Origin: Chloroflexota bacterium
GTDB lineage: Bacteria; Chloroflexota; Anaerolineae; JAADDB01
Length of the DNA stretch: 11,851 nucleotides
Reading direction: 5' to 3'
NCBI GenBank assembly: GCA_013154135.1
Contig: JAADDB010000179.1
Coordinates: forward strand, 1 to 11,851
Positions 1 to 6,924 of this stretch are shown piece by piece. Made by a program: the position numbers and the translations under genes. The notes under the pieces are model-generated. The model had not been told where the DNA came from. It ran no database searches and worked only from the letters and a program-made list of their open reading frames with translations. How positions within the stretch are numbered: position 1 is the stretch's first letter; each line of letters begins with the position of its first letter.

Positions 1-722
1 GCGTGGATGTTCCCCTCGTGGGTGGCCCCCACCAGCCTGTCGGACACCACGCCGGCCCAACAGCACCGCAACCCCAGGCGGCGTCCCACCGTCAGGAAGG
101 CCGAGGATTCCAAGTCAATGGTCAATACCCCCAGTTCCCTCAACGACGCGATGAGCCCCTCTGTCTCCCGGTACAGCGCATCTATCCCAAAGGAGATCCC
201 CACATGGAAGCGCTCCCCCTTCTCCCGGAGCACCTGGGCCAGGCTCCAGGCGCACTCGGCATCGGCTATCGCGGGATATTCCACAGGCGCGTAGTACCGG
301 GACACCCCATCCCCTCGCACCGCCCCTTCCAGGACCACCATATCCCCGATGTGCACATCCTCCTGAAGTGCGCCGCCTAAGCCCAGGCCAAAGACATAAC
401 GGTACCCACACGCGGCCAGTTGCTCCAACGAATTCGCGATGCGGGTGCCCCCGTAGGAGGGGAAGTGAAGGCCGAACCGGGTGCCGTTAGGGGTCGCGCA
501 GATCTTGAGAGGCGTCGACTGGTAGGGCCATTGGAATTCCTCCTCTTCGATGACCGTGACGCGCGCCAGCACCCGGTTGAACAGGCTGGAACTGAAAGTC
601 ACCAGACACGCGGTGCCCATGTCAAACCGGGTCGGGTCAAAGCCATGATGCGCGAAATCCGCCTGGGGCGTCACATATCGGTCGTGCTCGGACCAGATGG
701 GATGGGTGAAGATGGACGTCAT
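1..722 (-). CDS. Nucleoside phosphorylase (uridine/purine phosphorylase family), partial at left edge
   Basis: Reading the minus strand from ATG at 722 gives 240 open codons that run off the window; the C-terminus is missing. The protein matches the PNP/UDP phosphorylase fold, which splits nucleosides with phosphate into base and ribose-1-phosphate in the cytosol. Seen: a glycine-rich GLGLGGAL segment (about residues 112-119), then IGDMVVLEGAVRGDGVSRYY and APVEYPAIADAEC, which align well with E. coli uridine phosphorylase, and IDLESSAF (202-209) at the place of the ribose-binding EMES motif. Odd: the usual Glu-Met-Glu is Asp-Leu-Glu, and the loop that carries the uracil-binding Gln and Arg in E. 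coli Udp appears shortened, so the base preference cannot be read. Its ATG overlaps the stop of the upstream peptidase-like gene as ATGA, implying translational coupling in one operon. The family is clear; the substrate is not. Confidence 0.88.
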   Translation of the reverse strand, partial: MTSIFTHPIWSEHDRYVTPQADFAHHGFDPTRFDMGTACLVTFSSSLFNRVLARVTVIEEEEFQWPYQSTPLKICATPNGTRFGLHFPSYGGTRIANSLEQLAACGYRYVFGLGLGGALQEDVHIGDMVVLEGAVRGDGVSRYYAPVEYPAIADAECAWSLAQVLREKGERFHVGISFGIDALYRETEGLIASLRELGVLTIDLESSAFLTVGRRLGLRCCWAGVVSDRLVGATHEGNIH

Positions 723-1576
723 GGGATACCCCCTTTCCGTGGAGTGCCCGCCGCGGCCGGTGGGCGCGAAGCCATCTCCCGTAAGACCTCTAATGTCCAC
801 GCTTCCAGGGTCTGGGCGTCCAGGCGGAGGAGCGCGGGCAGGTCGAGGGCATGGCGTTGGTGGAGTCTTCTCATCACCTGAAGGCCCATGTAGTAGCCGC
901 CCCGGTACCGGGTGACGTCCGCGGCATCCCACATGCTGAACCACGGGTTGGTCTCCCGGCTCTCCTCCCACTCTTCCAGAAGGCGTTGGGCCATCTCCTG
1001 TTCCCGGTACTGACATTGGCGGTACCAGCGTTGGGCCGCGTCGGGGGCGAGGTAGTCGGCCCACAGGGCCTGGATGTCATCTCCGGCGCTGAGGACACGG
1101 GTGCCCCAGGTGGCGACTCCTTCGGTGATGAGTTGACGGCCCACCAGGTGTTGCTCGCGTTCGTCCGTGAAGTAGAACGCGGGCTGATGGGTGTAGTGCA
1201 GCGCGTGGAGGCATTCGTGGGTGACGAAGATGTCCACTTGTGTGCGCGTGGCATAGGCCTCCACCGGCAGCCAGACCACAAACGCCTGCCGGGCTGGGTC
1301 CCAAAAGGCGTGACCGTTGGTTGTTCCTTTGCCGACGAGGAGGACGACCAGATCAGGGAGCGGTAAGCCCGTCCGGGTCAGCCTGCGCCGGATGAGGGGA
1401 AGCCGTTCGCGGATCCGCCGGGCGTTTTCCCGCACCACCTCGTCCGGATACGCGGTGTCATCCTGGACGTCTGCCCAGAAGCGGAAGTAATGCCGGAAGA
1501 GCGCGGGGTATGTTGCCTCGTAATGCTCATGTTCCGGATCTCGGATGTACACTGGGGTCAGGTCGAGAATGTCCAT
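719..1576 (-). CDS. HExxH zinc metallopeptidase-like protein (DUF2268-like)
   Basis: A 285-residue soluble protein with no signal peptide or membrane segment. It carries HECLHALHY (zinc-binding HExxH) followed roughly 35 residues later by LITEGVATW, whose Glu fits the third zinc ligand of gluzincin-type peptidases. This pairing, with a later GGYYMGLQVMRRL segment, resembles predicted Zn-dependent proteases of the DUF2268 type; that name is inferred from motif layout, not a search. The open frame extends upstream to 1720, but those 48 codons look non-coding (Pro/Arg-rich, overlapping a promoter), so the ATG at 1576 was chosen. Its SD is poor; an AAGGA lies too far upstream, so the exact start is uncertain. 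It ends in an ATGA overlap with the nucleoside phosphorylase gene, so the two are probably cotranscribed. The substrate is unknown and no functional link to nucleosides is evident from sequence. Confidence 0.72.
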   Translation of the reverse strand: MDILDLTPVYIRDPEHEHYEATYPALFRHYFRFWADVQDDTAYPDEVVRENARRIRERLPLIRRRLTRTGLPLPDLVVLLVGKGTTNGHAFWDPARQAFVVWLPVEAYATRTQVDIFVTHECLHALHYTHQPAFYFTDEREQHLVGRQLITEGVATWGTRVLSAGDDIQALWADYLAPDAAQRWYRQCQYREQEMAQRLLEEWEESRETNPWFSMWDAADVTRYRGGYYMGLQVMRRLHQRHALDLPALLRLDAQTLEAWTLEVLREMASRPPAAAGTPRKGGIP

Positions 1577-1620
1577 GAGCCCGTGGACTTTGGTCCTTAT
1601 TCCTGGGTGGCCTTGGAAGA

Positions 1621-1649
1621 AGTATATCCCATCTCGCGGACAGGGGAAA
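1621..1649 (-). promoter_or_regulatory. Candidate promoter for the peptidase-phosphorylase operon
   Basis: On the minus strand, TTTCCC, a 17-base spacer and TATACT lie about 45 bases ahead of the ATG at 1576. The -10 box matches consensus at five of six bases; the -35 box is weak (three of six). Position and spacing fit, but no other support exists. Confidence 0.4.
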
Positions 1650-1752
1650 GCGTGCTGACCGGGAGCCCTCCGGCCGTGGACGGGCCGCCTGGGGTGGGAG
1701 TCCCCAAAGCCCTCCTCCATACCACAAGGGAGTTTGGGGGAGGACGGGAAAT

Positions 1753-1781
1753 TTGCCCCTTCCCTTTCGGTGGTGTAAAAT
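1753..1781 (+). promoter_or_regulatory. Candidate plus-strand promoter for the regulator-MFS operon
   Basis: TTGCCC (1753-1758), a 17-base spacer and TAAAAT (1776-1781) point rightward. A transcript starting near 1788 would begin at the palindrome 1789-1812 and have a leader of about 325 bases before the regulator start at 2116. The stretch is AT-rich within GC-rich surroundings, as promoters often are. Confidence 0.45.
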
Positions 1782-1788
1782 CCATTTT

Positions 1789-1812
1789 ATCATTCAAATT
1801 ATTTTGAATGAT
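1789..1812. promoter_or_regulatory. 24-bp palindrome, probable operator
   Basis: A perfect 10-bp inverted repeat with arms ATCATTCAAA and TTTGAATGAT separated by TTAT. It sits just downstream of the candidate promoter at 1753-1781, right at the expected transcription start, where a bound repressor would block initiation. The nearby winged-helix regulator (2116-2784) is the natural candidate to bind it. It has no U-tract, so it is a poor fit to an intrinsic terminator. Confidence 0.5.
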
Positions 1813-2115
1813 GGCCTGATAGCCTGGCATCGGATTGGCGGACAGGCCTCGATAGCGCCTCGGTGGCAGGCGGCCCCTCCCTGCGGTGGGATGCCGGCGT
1901 TTTCTTCCGGGGCCGAGGAAGAGTTTTGTGAGCGATGCGGGCGGGTCCAACGAGACCGGGCAGATGTTTGGATGTCGGCTGGTTGTGACGGTTAGGGGGC
2001 CAGGCATCGAATACAACGCCCTTGGCTGTTGGGATTCGCCCGGGTTGGCTTGCTCAGGCAGACTTGGTGCGCCCATGACTCGTTAATCACGCACGATACA
2101 ATGGAGGTGACGTCC
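1813..2115 (+). other. Intergenic leader region with possible three-stem RNA fold at 1858-1918
   Basis: No convincing gene was found in this 303-base stretch; open frames here lack SD sites and have implausible composition. On the plus strand a closing stem CCTCGG (1858-1863) with CCGAGG (1913-1918) encloses GCAGG/CCTGC (1866-1870 with 1880-1884) and CCGG/CCGG (1894-1897 with 1907-1910), a three-way-junction layout. A short TTTT run follows at 1923-1926. Stems this short occur by chance in GC-rich DNA, so this is only a candidate leader structure. The strong SD GGAGGTGA at 2103-2110 belongs to the next gene. Confidence 0.3.
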
Positions 2116-2784
2116 ATGGGAGAGGATACGAAGCCCACATACACGCCGGAGCCGGTGAAAGTCATCCGGGACCTGGAAACGCTTCGTGTGCTCACCGACC
2201 CCCTGCGCATGCGCATCCTCGCGGCCCTGCAGCAGGAACCCCGCACGGTCAAGGAGGTGGCGCGGATGTTGGAGGTGCCCCCTACCCGGCTCTACTACCA
2301 CGTTAACTTGATGGAGAAGCACGGCATCCTCCAGGTGGTGGACACCCGGGTAGTCTCCGGCATCATCGAGAAGCGCTATGGGGTCACGGCCCAGCGCTTT
2401 GATGTGGATCGCTCTCTCTTTGCCCCCACTTCCGCGGACGCGGAGGAAGGATGGGCCCTCATCATCTCCCAGTTGCTGGATGTCCTCCGGGAGGAGATAT
2501 CGCGGCTGGTGGCCGAGGGCACGGCCGCTCGGGCTGTGCAGAATCCGGAGGACCCGGACGCGCCGGTCATGCGCCTCTCTCGTTCCGTGTCCCGGCTGAC
2601 GCCTGAACAGGCGCGCGCGGTCCACCGGCAAGTGGTCGCGCTGGTGGAGGAGTTCGACGCGCTGAACCAAGGCGCCCCCGACTTGGAGGAGTACGTCTTG
2701 TTCGTCGCCCTTTACCCCATGCCAGCGGACGCGGCCTCACCGCGACAGCGAAAGGAGTCCACCGATGTTGACATCAACCCGTGA
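2116..2784 (+). CDS. ArsR-like winged-helix transcriptional regulator
   Basis: A 222-residue protein. About residues 20-80 form a winged helix-turn-helix of the ArsR/HTH_20 kind: LRVLTDPLRMRILAAL, then VKEVARMLEVPPTRLYYHVN as the recognition helix region, then a wing (GILQVVDTRVVSGIIEKRY). The remaining 140 residues are mostly helical, with no evident metal-binding cysteines, so it is probably not a classic metal sensor; the signal is unknown. The start at 2116 was chosen because GGAGGTGA sits five bases upstream; the in-frame ATG at 2101 would overlap that SD. The gene overlaps the MFS exporter by 20 bases, so the pair is cotranscribed, and the usual inference is a repressor controlling its own operon, possibly through the palindrome at 1789-1812. 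Known pattern: winged-helix plus MFS cassettes often respond to the exported compound. Confidence 0.85.
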   Translation: MGEDTKPTYTPEPVKVIRDLETLRVLTDPLRMRILAALQQEPRTVKEVARMLEVPPTRLYYHVNLMEKHGILQVVDTRVVSGIIEKRYGVTAQRFDVDRSLFAPTSADAEEGWALIISQLLDVLREEISRLVAEGTAARAVQNPEDPDAPVMRLSRSVSRLTPEQARAVHRQVVALVEEFDALNQGAPDLEEYVLFVALYPMPADAASPRQRKESTDVDINP

Positions 2785-3988
2785 TGTGTTGCGCGACCGC
2801 AATTTCCGGCTCCTGTGGCTTGGCCAGAGCCTTTCCGTGTTTGGCGATGGTGTGATCAACCTGGGGTTGCTCATTCTCATCGAGCGCCTGACCGGCTCCA
2901 CCGCAGCCCTTGCGACGATGGCCGTGATCATGGCGTTGCCCTACGTGTTCCTGGGTCCGGTGGCCGGCGTGTACGTGGACCACTGGGATCGCAAGCGCGT
3001 GATGATCCTGGCCGACCTGGTGCGCGGCCTCCTCGTCCTCGGGTACATCCTGGGTGCGCGGCCGGGCCACCTCTGGGTCCTCTACCTGATAGGCTTCCTG
3101 ATGTCCAGCGTGAGCACGTTCTTCTCCCCCGCGCGCAGTGCCCTCATGGCCAGCCTCCTGCCCGAGTCCTTGCTCCTTCCGGCCAATTCCTTCTCCCAGA
3201 TGTCCGAAATCCTCATGCGCGTGTTGGGCATGGCCGCGGCGGGCGCGCTGTTGAGCCGAGCGGATCTCTACTGGCCCCTCTGCGTGGTGGACAGTTTCAC
3301 CTTCTTCGCGTCGATGGCCCTGGTCAGCCTCATCCGGGCGCCGCGGGGGCACAGGGAGGAGGTGGTGCAGACCGTGTCCGATGTGTGGCGAGAAATCCAG
3401 GTGGGCATCCGGACCATCTTCCGGTCTCGGGTCCTGACGGGCATTCTGATGGCCGCGGGGATTACGATGTTGGGCATGGGGGCCATCAACATCCTCTTCG
3501 TCCCCTTCCTCCTCAACGATCTGCACGTGAGCCCCACCTGGTTCAGCGCGGTCCAGGGCGCTCAGTCCGCGTCCATGATCCTCAGCGGCGCGTTGGTCGC
3601 GACCTTGGCCGCCCGGGTGAAGCCCACGCGCATTGTCACCTTTGCCCTGATGGGGATAGGCCTGGGCATTGGTGCGATCTCACAGGTGCATTCCATCTGG
3701 CAGGTGCTAGGCATCCTCTTCTTCATTGGGGGATTGGTGACGCCCTTCAACGCGTCCATTTCCACGTTGAGCCAGACGATGGTGAGTGACGCGCTCCGGG
3801 GGCGGATGGGCGCGTCCCTGAACATGCTGGTTACCACCGCGAACATCGCGTCAATGGCCGTGGCCGGGGTGCTGGCCGACCTGTTGGGCGTGCGGATGGT
3901 GTTCATCCTGGCCGGGGGGCTGGCCATCGTGGCCAGTCTGGTCGCCGCGTGGATGTTCCGCGACCAGCCTTCTGCGTCCATCCAATAG
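2765..3988 (+). CDS. MFS efflux transporter
   Basis: A 407-residue integral membrane protein with about 12 hydrophobic segments, the normal size for the major facilitator superfamily. After the second segment lies GVYVDHWDRKRVMI, the MFS motif A (G-x3-D-x2-D-R-K/R), typical of proton-coupled exporters; the start LRDRNFRLLWLGQSLSVFGD is typical of the MFS_3/EntS-like drug-exporter branch. It probably exports a small toxic compound or metabolite in exchange for protons; the substrate cannot be read from sequence. AAAGGAG at 2751-2757 gives a good SD, seven bases ahead of ATG 2765, inside the end of the regulator gene. The overlap with that gene points to an operon and shared control. The gene ends facing the HepT/MntA pair. 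Confidence 0.88.
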   Translation: MLTSTRDVLRDRNFRLLWLGQSLSVFGDGVINLGLLILIERLTGSTAALATMAVIMALPYVFLGPVAGVYVDHWDRKRVMILADLVRGLLVLGYILGARPGHLWVLYLIGFLMSSVSTFFSPARSALMASLLPESLLLPANSFSQMSEILMRVLGMAAAGALLSRADLYWPLCVVDSFTFFASMALVSLIRAPRGHREEVVQTVSDVWREIQVGIRTIFRSRVLTGILMAAGITMLGMGAINILFVPFLLNDLHVSPTWFSAVQGAQSASMILSGALVATLAARVKPTRIVTFALMGIGLGIGAISQVHSIWQVLGILFFIGGLVTPFNASISTLSQTMVSDALRGRMGASLNMLVTTANIASMAVAGVLADLLGVRMVFILAGGLAIVASLVAAWMFRDQPSASIQ

Positions 3989-4082
3989 GGGGCAGCCTAT
4001 CACCCACGCAAAATCACTTTCCCTAATCAGGAAACTCCCAATGCCTTCGGAGGGGACACGTTTGCTGCCTGTTGGACGGACA
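3989..4082. other. Convergent gap with two small stems, weak terminator candidates
   Basis: Between the convergent MFS and HepT genes are two short inverted repeats: ATAGG/CCTAT (3985-3989 with 3996-4000, including the MFS stop codon) and TTTCC/GGAAA (4018-4022 with 4030-4034). Neither is GC-strong or followed by a T-run, so a terminator role is only suggested by position. Confidence 0.25.
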
Positions 4083-4481
4083 TTACATCCGTTCGTGCAA
4101 TTGTTCGATAAACGCGCGGATGTCGTCCAGGCGCTCGAGGTACTCTACTAACCGACGGTCATCTATCCGAATGTACTCGTGGACCAGGATATTTCTCAAA
4201 CCGATCATCCGTTGTACTAGCTCTCCCAGGGACTCATCGAGATATCCGTATTTCACCAGTAATTCCACGCATTCGCTGTACGTGGTTGGATGGCCCAAGC
4301 GACGTTCACTGGCCAGGTGGCAACTGATGTTAATAATCATCTGGATGGCTTCGAATAGGCCGTAGCGTAGCGCCCATTCGAGGAATTCGTTTTGTAGAAT
4401 CTCCTCGGGCGTGTGTTGAGCGCGGAATTTTTCCAACAAGGACACATGACGCTCAAGGCGTTGGAGGCGTTCGTGCAGCAT
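4083..4481 (-). CDS. hepT: HepT-like HEPN toxin (DUF86 family)
   Basis: A 132-residue, all-helical protein of the HepT (DUF86) family, RNases acting as toxins in type VII HepT/MntA systems. Seen: the HEPN active-site motif R-x4-H as RNILVHEY (Arg96, His101), followed by Tyr103, giving the R-x4-H-x-Y form in which the partner MntA AMPylates the tyrosine to silence the toxin (known for Shewanella HepT). The tail IRIDDRRLVEYLERLDDIRA is typical of the family. The start ATG at 4481 has GGAG about ten bases upstream and lies inside the end of mntA (29-base overlap), so the antitoxin gene comes first and translation is coupled. All catalytic residues look intact, so the toxin is probably active. 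Family assignment is strong; the cellular target RNA is not shown by sequence. Confidence 0.87.
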   Translation of the reverse strand: MLHERLQRLERHVSLLEKFRAQHTPEEILQNEFLEWALRYGLFEAIQMIINISCHLASERRLGHPTTYSECVELLVKYGYLDESLGELVQRMIGLRNILVHEYIRIDDRRLVEYLERLDDIRAFIEQLHERM

Positions 4482-4932
4482 CGGGAGGTTCTCCTATCCG
4501 ACCTTCGCTGACCCGTCGGCGGAACGCATCGCGCACCAGCCGGCGCAAATATTCCGTATCCATGTATGCCAGTAGGCATCGTGTTTTGAACGCGGTGTAC
4601 TGATCTCTGTCCCGGGCGAAGAGCAACAACCCTTTACCTACAGTCTCCATGGCCAATACGGGATTCGTGCGGGGCAGATCATTCACTACCACCACATCCA
4701 CATCCCGGCCCACGACTCGCTCCAGGTGAACGATCAACGCGCCCAATTCGTCCAGGGAGATCTCCCGACGCACGTGAATTCCCACATCCACGTCGCTCAT
4801 GGGTAGGAGTCGCCCTGCCGCGGCAGAGCCAAACAGCACCGCGAAGTTGATGAACTCATACCCCTGCAGCACTGCCCGCAGCGCGTCCACATCAATGTCG
4901 GGTGGTTGATCCCTTTTGGCCAGGACGTCCAT
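4453..4932 (-). CDS. mntA: MntA-like minimal nucleotidyltransferase antitoxin
   Basis: A 159-residue protein with the minimal nucleotidyltransferase signature GS-x10-D-x-D: Gly35-Ser36, then Asp47 and Asp49 in FGSAAAGRLLPMSDVDV, and a third carboxylate at Asp79 in GRDVDVVVV. In known HepT/MntA pairs this enzyme AMPylates a tyrosine of HepT, blocking its RNase. It is encoded directly ahead of hepT with a 29-base overlap. The C-terminal tail (about residues 141-159, Pro/Arg-rich) is translated from the overlap and may not be conserved. The start is set at ATG 4932 because GGGAG lies six bases upstream; a GTG at 4935 is the alternative. A good promoter at 4974-5002 serves the pair alone. It is about 20 residues longer than many family members, through the N-terminal DIDVDALRAVLQGY helix and the tail. 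Confidence 0.87.
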   Translation of the reverse strand: MDVLAKRDQPPDIDVDALRAVLQGYEFINFAVLFGSAAAGRLLPMSDVDVGIHVRREISLDELGALIVHLERVVGRDVDVVVVNDLPRTNPVLAMETVGKGLLLFARDRDQYTAFKTRCLLAYMDTEYLRRLVRDAFRRRVSEGRIGEPPDAARTPPTP

Positions 4933-4973
4933 CACCTTCTCCCGACGGGGGTGTTTGCTGTTTCTTCGTGTGG

Positions 4974-5002
4974 AGTATACAGCATTTCACGTGCCGGATC
5001 AA
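4974..5002 (-). promoter_or_regulatory. Promoter of the mntA-hepT operon
   Basis: On the minus strand TTGATC, a 17-base spacer and TATACT stand about 40 bases ahead of the mntA start. Both boxes are close to sigma-70 consensus. The spacer contains the palindrome CACGTG, a possible binding site, although six bases alone are weak evidence. Confidence 0.65.
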
Positions 5003-5157
5003 AGGTGCACGGGGGTGATTCCTGTGTTGAAGATGGGAAGTCCCCTGGGGCTCATAGGACACGGCTGATCACCGATTCCCTGTGGAGCCCTCATCCCTTG
5101 TGGGGTAGAGGAGAAATGCCGGTGGGGAGTTCGCCCTTCCGCCTTGTATGTGGGGAA

Positions 5158-5193
5158 CGTGAGAGAGCCCCTCCCTCATGGGACTACCTCACG
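5158..5193 (-). terminator. Weak hairpin just after moaA, possible terminator
   Basis: Six-base arms CGTGAG and CTCACG enclose 24 bases that contain a further TCCC/GGGA pairing, starting seven bases beyond the moaA stop. There is no real T-run after it on the minus strand. The rest of the gap 4936-5199 shows no gene; a second weak repeat, GGGCTC/GAGCCC, lies at 5048-5053 and 5085-5090. Confidence 0.25.
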
Positions 5194-5199
5194 GGCGTT

Positions 5200-6177
5200 T
5201 TACCCACCAATTTGGGACATGTGGCGGGAGCGGGGGATGACGTTGCGCGCGAGCCCGTGCCCCCAAGGTTTTTCCCACACGGCTTCCCGGATGATCCGGG
5301 CCAGTGTTTCGTCGTCTGCTCCCTCCCGCAGGGGCGTGAGCAGGTCCACCTCCGTGTCGTGGAGCAGGCACAGACGCAACTTGCCATCCGCGGTCAGGCG
5401 GATACGGGTGCACCCCGCGCAGAAGGGATTGGAAATGGAGTCGATGAACCCGATGCGGCCCTGCGCGCCGGGCAGCCGGTAAGGTCGGGCCGGATCCCTC
5501 GGGTCGTGACCGGCCACCTCCTGGAGGGGCCCCAGGGCCTTCTCAATGCGTTCCCGGGTCTCCCGGGAGGGCACCACCGCGCTCTGGGCGAACTCCGCGA
5601 TGCCGCCTACCGGCATCAACTCGATAAAGCGCACATCCCAGGGGTGATCCAGAGTGAGTCGGGCCAAGTCCACCACATCCTCCTCGTTGAACCCGCGAGT
5701 GACCACACTGTTGATCTTGATGGGCTCCAGACCCGCGGCTTCTGCCGCGTTGATGCCGGCCCACACATCCTCCAGATGTCCCCACCGGGTGATCGCGTGG
5801 AACTTGTGGGGATCAAGCGTGTCCAAACTGATATTCACCCGGTCCAGGCCGGCCATTTTCAGGGGATGGGCCAGCTCGGGCAAGAGGATGCCGTTGGTGG
5901 TCATGGCCAATTCCCGGATACCCGACACCCGCTTGATCTGGCGGACCAGTTCCACCAGGCGGGGGCGGATGGTGGGTTCCCCGCCGGTGAGCCGGATCTT
6001 ATCCACCCCCAGGTGGGCGAAGATGCGCACCAGGCGGAGGATCTCCTCGTCCTCGAGGAGTTCACTTCGGGGTTTGAATGTCACATCTTCGGGCATGCAG
6101 TACACGCAGCGCAGATTACACGCGTCGGTCAAAGAGATGCGCAAATAGTGAATGTGACGACCGTATTTGTCGAACAT
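5200..6177 (-). CDS. moaA: GTP 3',8-cyclase MoaA (molybdenum cofactor biosynthesis)
   Basis: A radical SAM enzyme of 325 residues, the usual MoaA size. With MoaC it turns GTP into cyclic pyranopterin monophosphate, the first step of molybdopterin synthesis, in the cytosol. Seen: the SAM [4Fe-4S] motif C-x3-C-x2-C at Cys20, Cys24 and Cys27 (DACNLRCVYCM), the GGEP motif at 65-68, the second cluster motif C-x2-C-x13-C at Cys253, Cys256 and Cys270, and the C-terminal Gly-Gly tail (MSQIGG) needed for activation of the SAM cluster in known MoaA. Every key residue is present, so the enzyme should be functional. It starts 27 bases after the stop of a SufR-like regulator on the same strand, with GAGG about eight bases upstream of the ATG. 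Other moa genes are not in the window. Cotranscription with the regulator suggests redox or Fe-S control, an inference. Confidence 0.95.
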   Translation of the reverse strand: MFDKYGRHIHYLRISLTDACNLRCVYCMPEDVTFKPRSELLEDEEILRLVRIFAHLGVDKIRLTGGEPTIRPRLVELVRQIKRVSGIRELAMTTNGILLPELAHPLKMAGLDRVNISLDTLDPHKFHAITRWGHLEDVWAGINAAEAAGLEPIKINSVVTRGFNEEDVVDLARLTLDHPWDVRFIELMPVGGIAEFAQSAVVPSRETRERIEKALGPLQEVAGHDPRDPARPYRLPGAQGRIGFIDSISNPFCAGCTRIRLTADGKLRLCLLHDTEVDLLTPLREGADDETLARIIREAVWEKPWGHGLARNVIPRSRHMSQIGG

Positions 6178-6204
6178 GTGTACGCCTCATCTCGTGAGTA
6201 AAGT

Positions 6205-6834
6205 TCAAATGGCGGTGGGGGAAACCCTCCACACGCATTGGTGTGCTCCATCCCGGATGCTCGTTTGCATTTCCACATCCTCCCGGGTGTTCAGGAGAAA
6301 GCGGATGAGGGCCCTATCCAGCTGGCAGAGGATAGGATGAGATGTGACCAGGTCCACGTACGGGCAGTTGGCAAAGAGGAGGGCGTATTCTCCGTTTTCC
6401 CGTTGCCAGCGGGCCATGTAGCCGTGTTCGTTGAGGAAGTGGACCACGTGTTCCAGGAACACGTCGGGGCTCAACGCTTGGGGAGAATCCAACTGGGCAT
6501 CTTGGGCCATGCGCCGGGCCACCTCTTCCACCACCTTGTGGAGGCCTTGGGGGTCTACATCGGCCAGATAGTTGAGCAAGTGGTGGAGGAGGTGGGCGTA
6601 GTTCTTGGGGAAGACCTGGTAGGCATCCGGGGTGAGGGAGTACACGTGTTGGGGCCGTCCCGCGCCGCTGCGGCGGCGGACGCCATCCACCCGGATAAGG
6701 CCATCCCCCTGGAGGATGTCCAAATGGTGGCGCACGGACACGGGAGCCATGCCCAAGATGTCGGCCAGCTCCGCGACGGTTGCTTTACCCCGTTCTTGGA
6801 TGATCTGGAGAATGCGTTGGCGAATGTTCTGCAT
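6205..6834 (-). CDS. SufR/ArsR-like winged-helix regulator with candidate Fe-S cysteines
   Basis: A 209-residue DNA-binding protein. Residues 1-65 form a winged helix-turn-helix (VAELADILGMAPVSVRHHLDILQGDGLI, then the basic wing RRRSGAGRP). The layout matches the SufR-like branch of ArsR-type regulators (COG2345 style), whose C-terminal domain can hold an Fe-S cluster. Seen: Cys157, Cys170 and Cys200, spaced C-x12-C-x29-C, within ANCPYVDLVTSHPILC and DGAHQCVWRV, the same places where SufR-like proteins carry cluster ligands. Cluster binding is thus plausible but unproven. It is the first gene of a two-gene unit with moaA. A strong promoter lies upstream, with an inverted repeat TTATGA-N6-TCATAA beside it as a candidate self-control site. 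The start at 6834 begins directly at the DNA-binding domain; no strong SD is visible, so the start is moderately certain. Confidence 0.82.
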   Translation of the reverse strand: MQNIRQRILQIIQERGKATVAELADILGMAPVSVRHHLDILQGDGLIRVDGVRRRSGAGRPQHVYSLTPDAYQVFPKNYAHLLHHLLNYLADVDPQGLHKVVEEVARRMAQDAQLDSPQALSPDVFLEHVVHFLNEHGYMARWQRENGEYALLFANCPYVDLVTSHPILCQLDRALIRFLLNTREDVEMQTSIRDGAHQCVWRVSPTAI

Positions 6835-6892
6835 CTATCCAGCGTCGGTTGGTCTCTGAGAGGTTTCGTCGGTTCGGTTCATCCTGGTGGGT

Positions 6893-6921
6893 ATTCTAGC
6901 ACAAAGGGCGGGAGCGGTCAA
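6893..6921 (-). promoter_or_regulatory. Strong promoter of the SufR-like regulator-moaA operon
   Basis: On the minus strand TTGACC, a 17-base spacer and TAGAAT, each five of six to consensus with ideal spacing. The predicted transcript starts near 6886, giving a leader of about 50 bases before the regulator ATG at 6834. Confidence 0.75.
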
Positions 6922-6924
6922 TTG

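Noticed and set aside
1597..2076. A 159-codon minus-strand frame in the divergent regulatory region
   Set aside because: Pro/Arg-rich low-quality sequence without SD, running across two promoters and the palindrome.
2075..2102. A promoter ATGACT-N16-TACAAT just ahead of the ArsR-like regulator
   Set aside because: It would start transcription near 2109, inside the SD at 2103-2110 that clearly serves ATG 2116, so the mRNA would lose its ribosome site; the upstream promoter is preferred.
4906..6201. A 431-codon plus-strand open frame opposite moaA
   Set aside because: The opposite strand encodes an MoaA with every catalytic motif; this frame has no recognisable domain and spans the mntA promoter.
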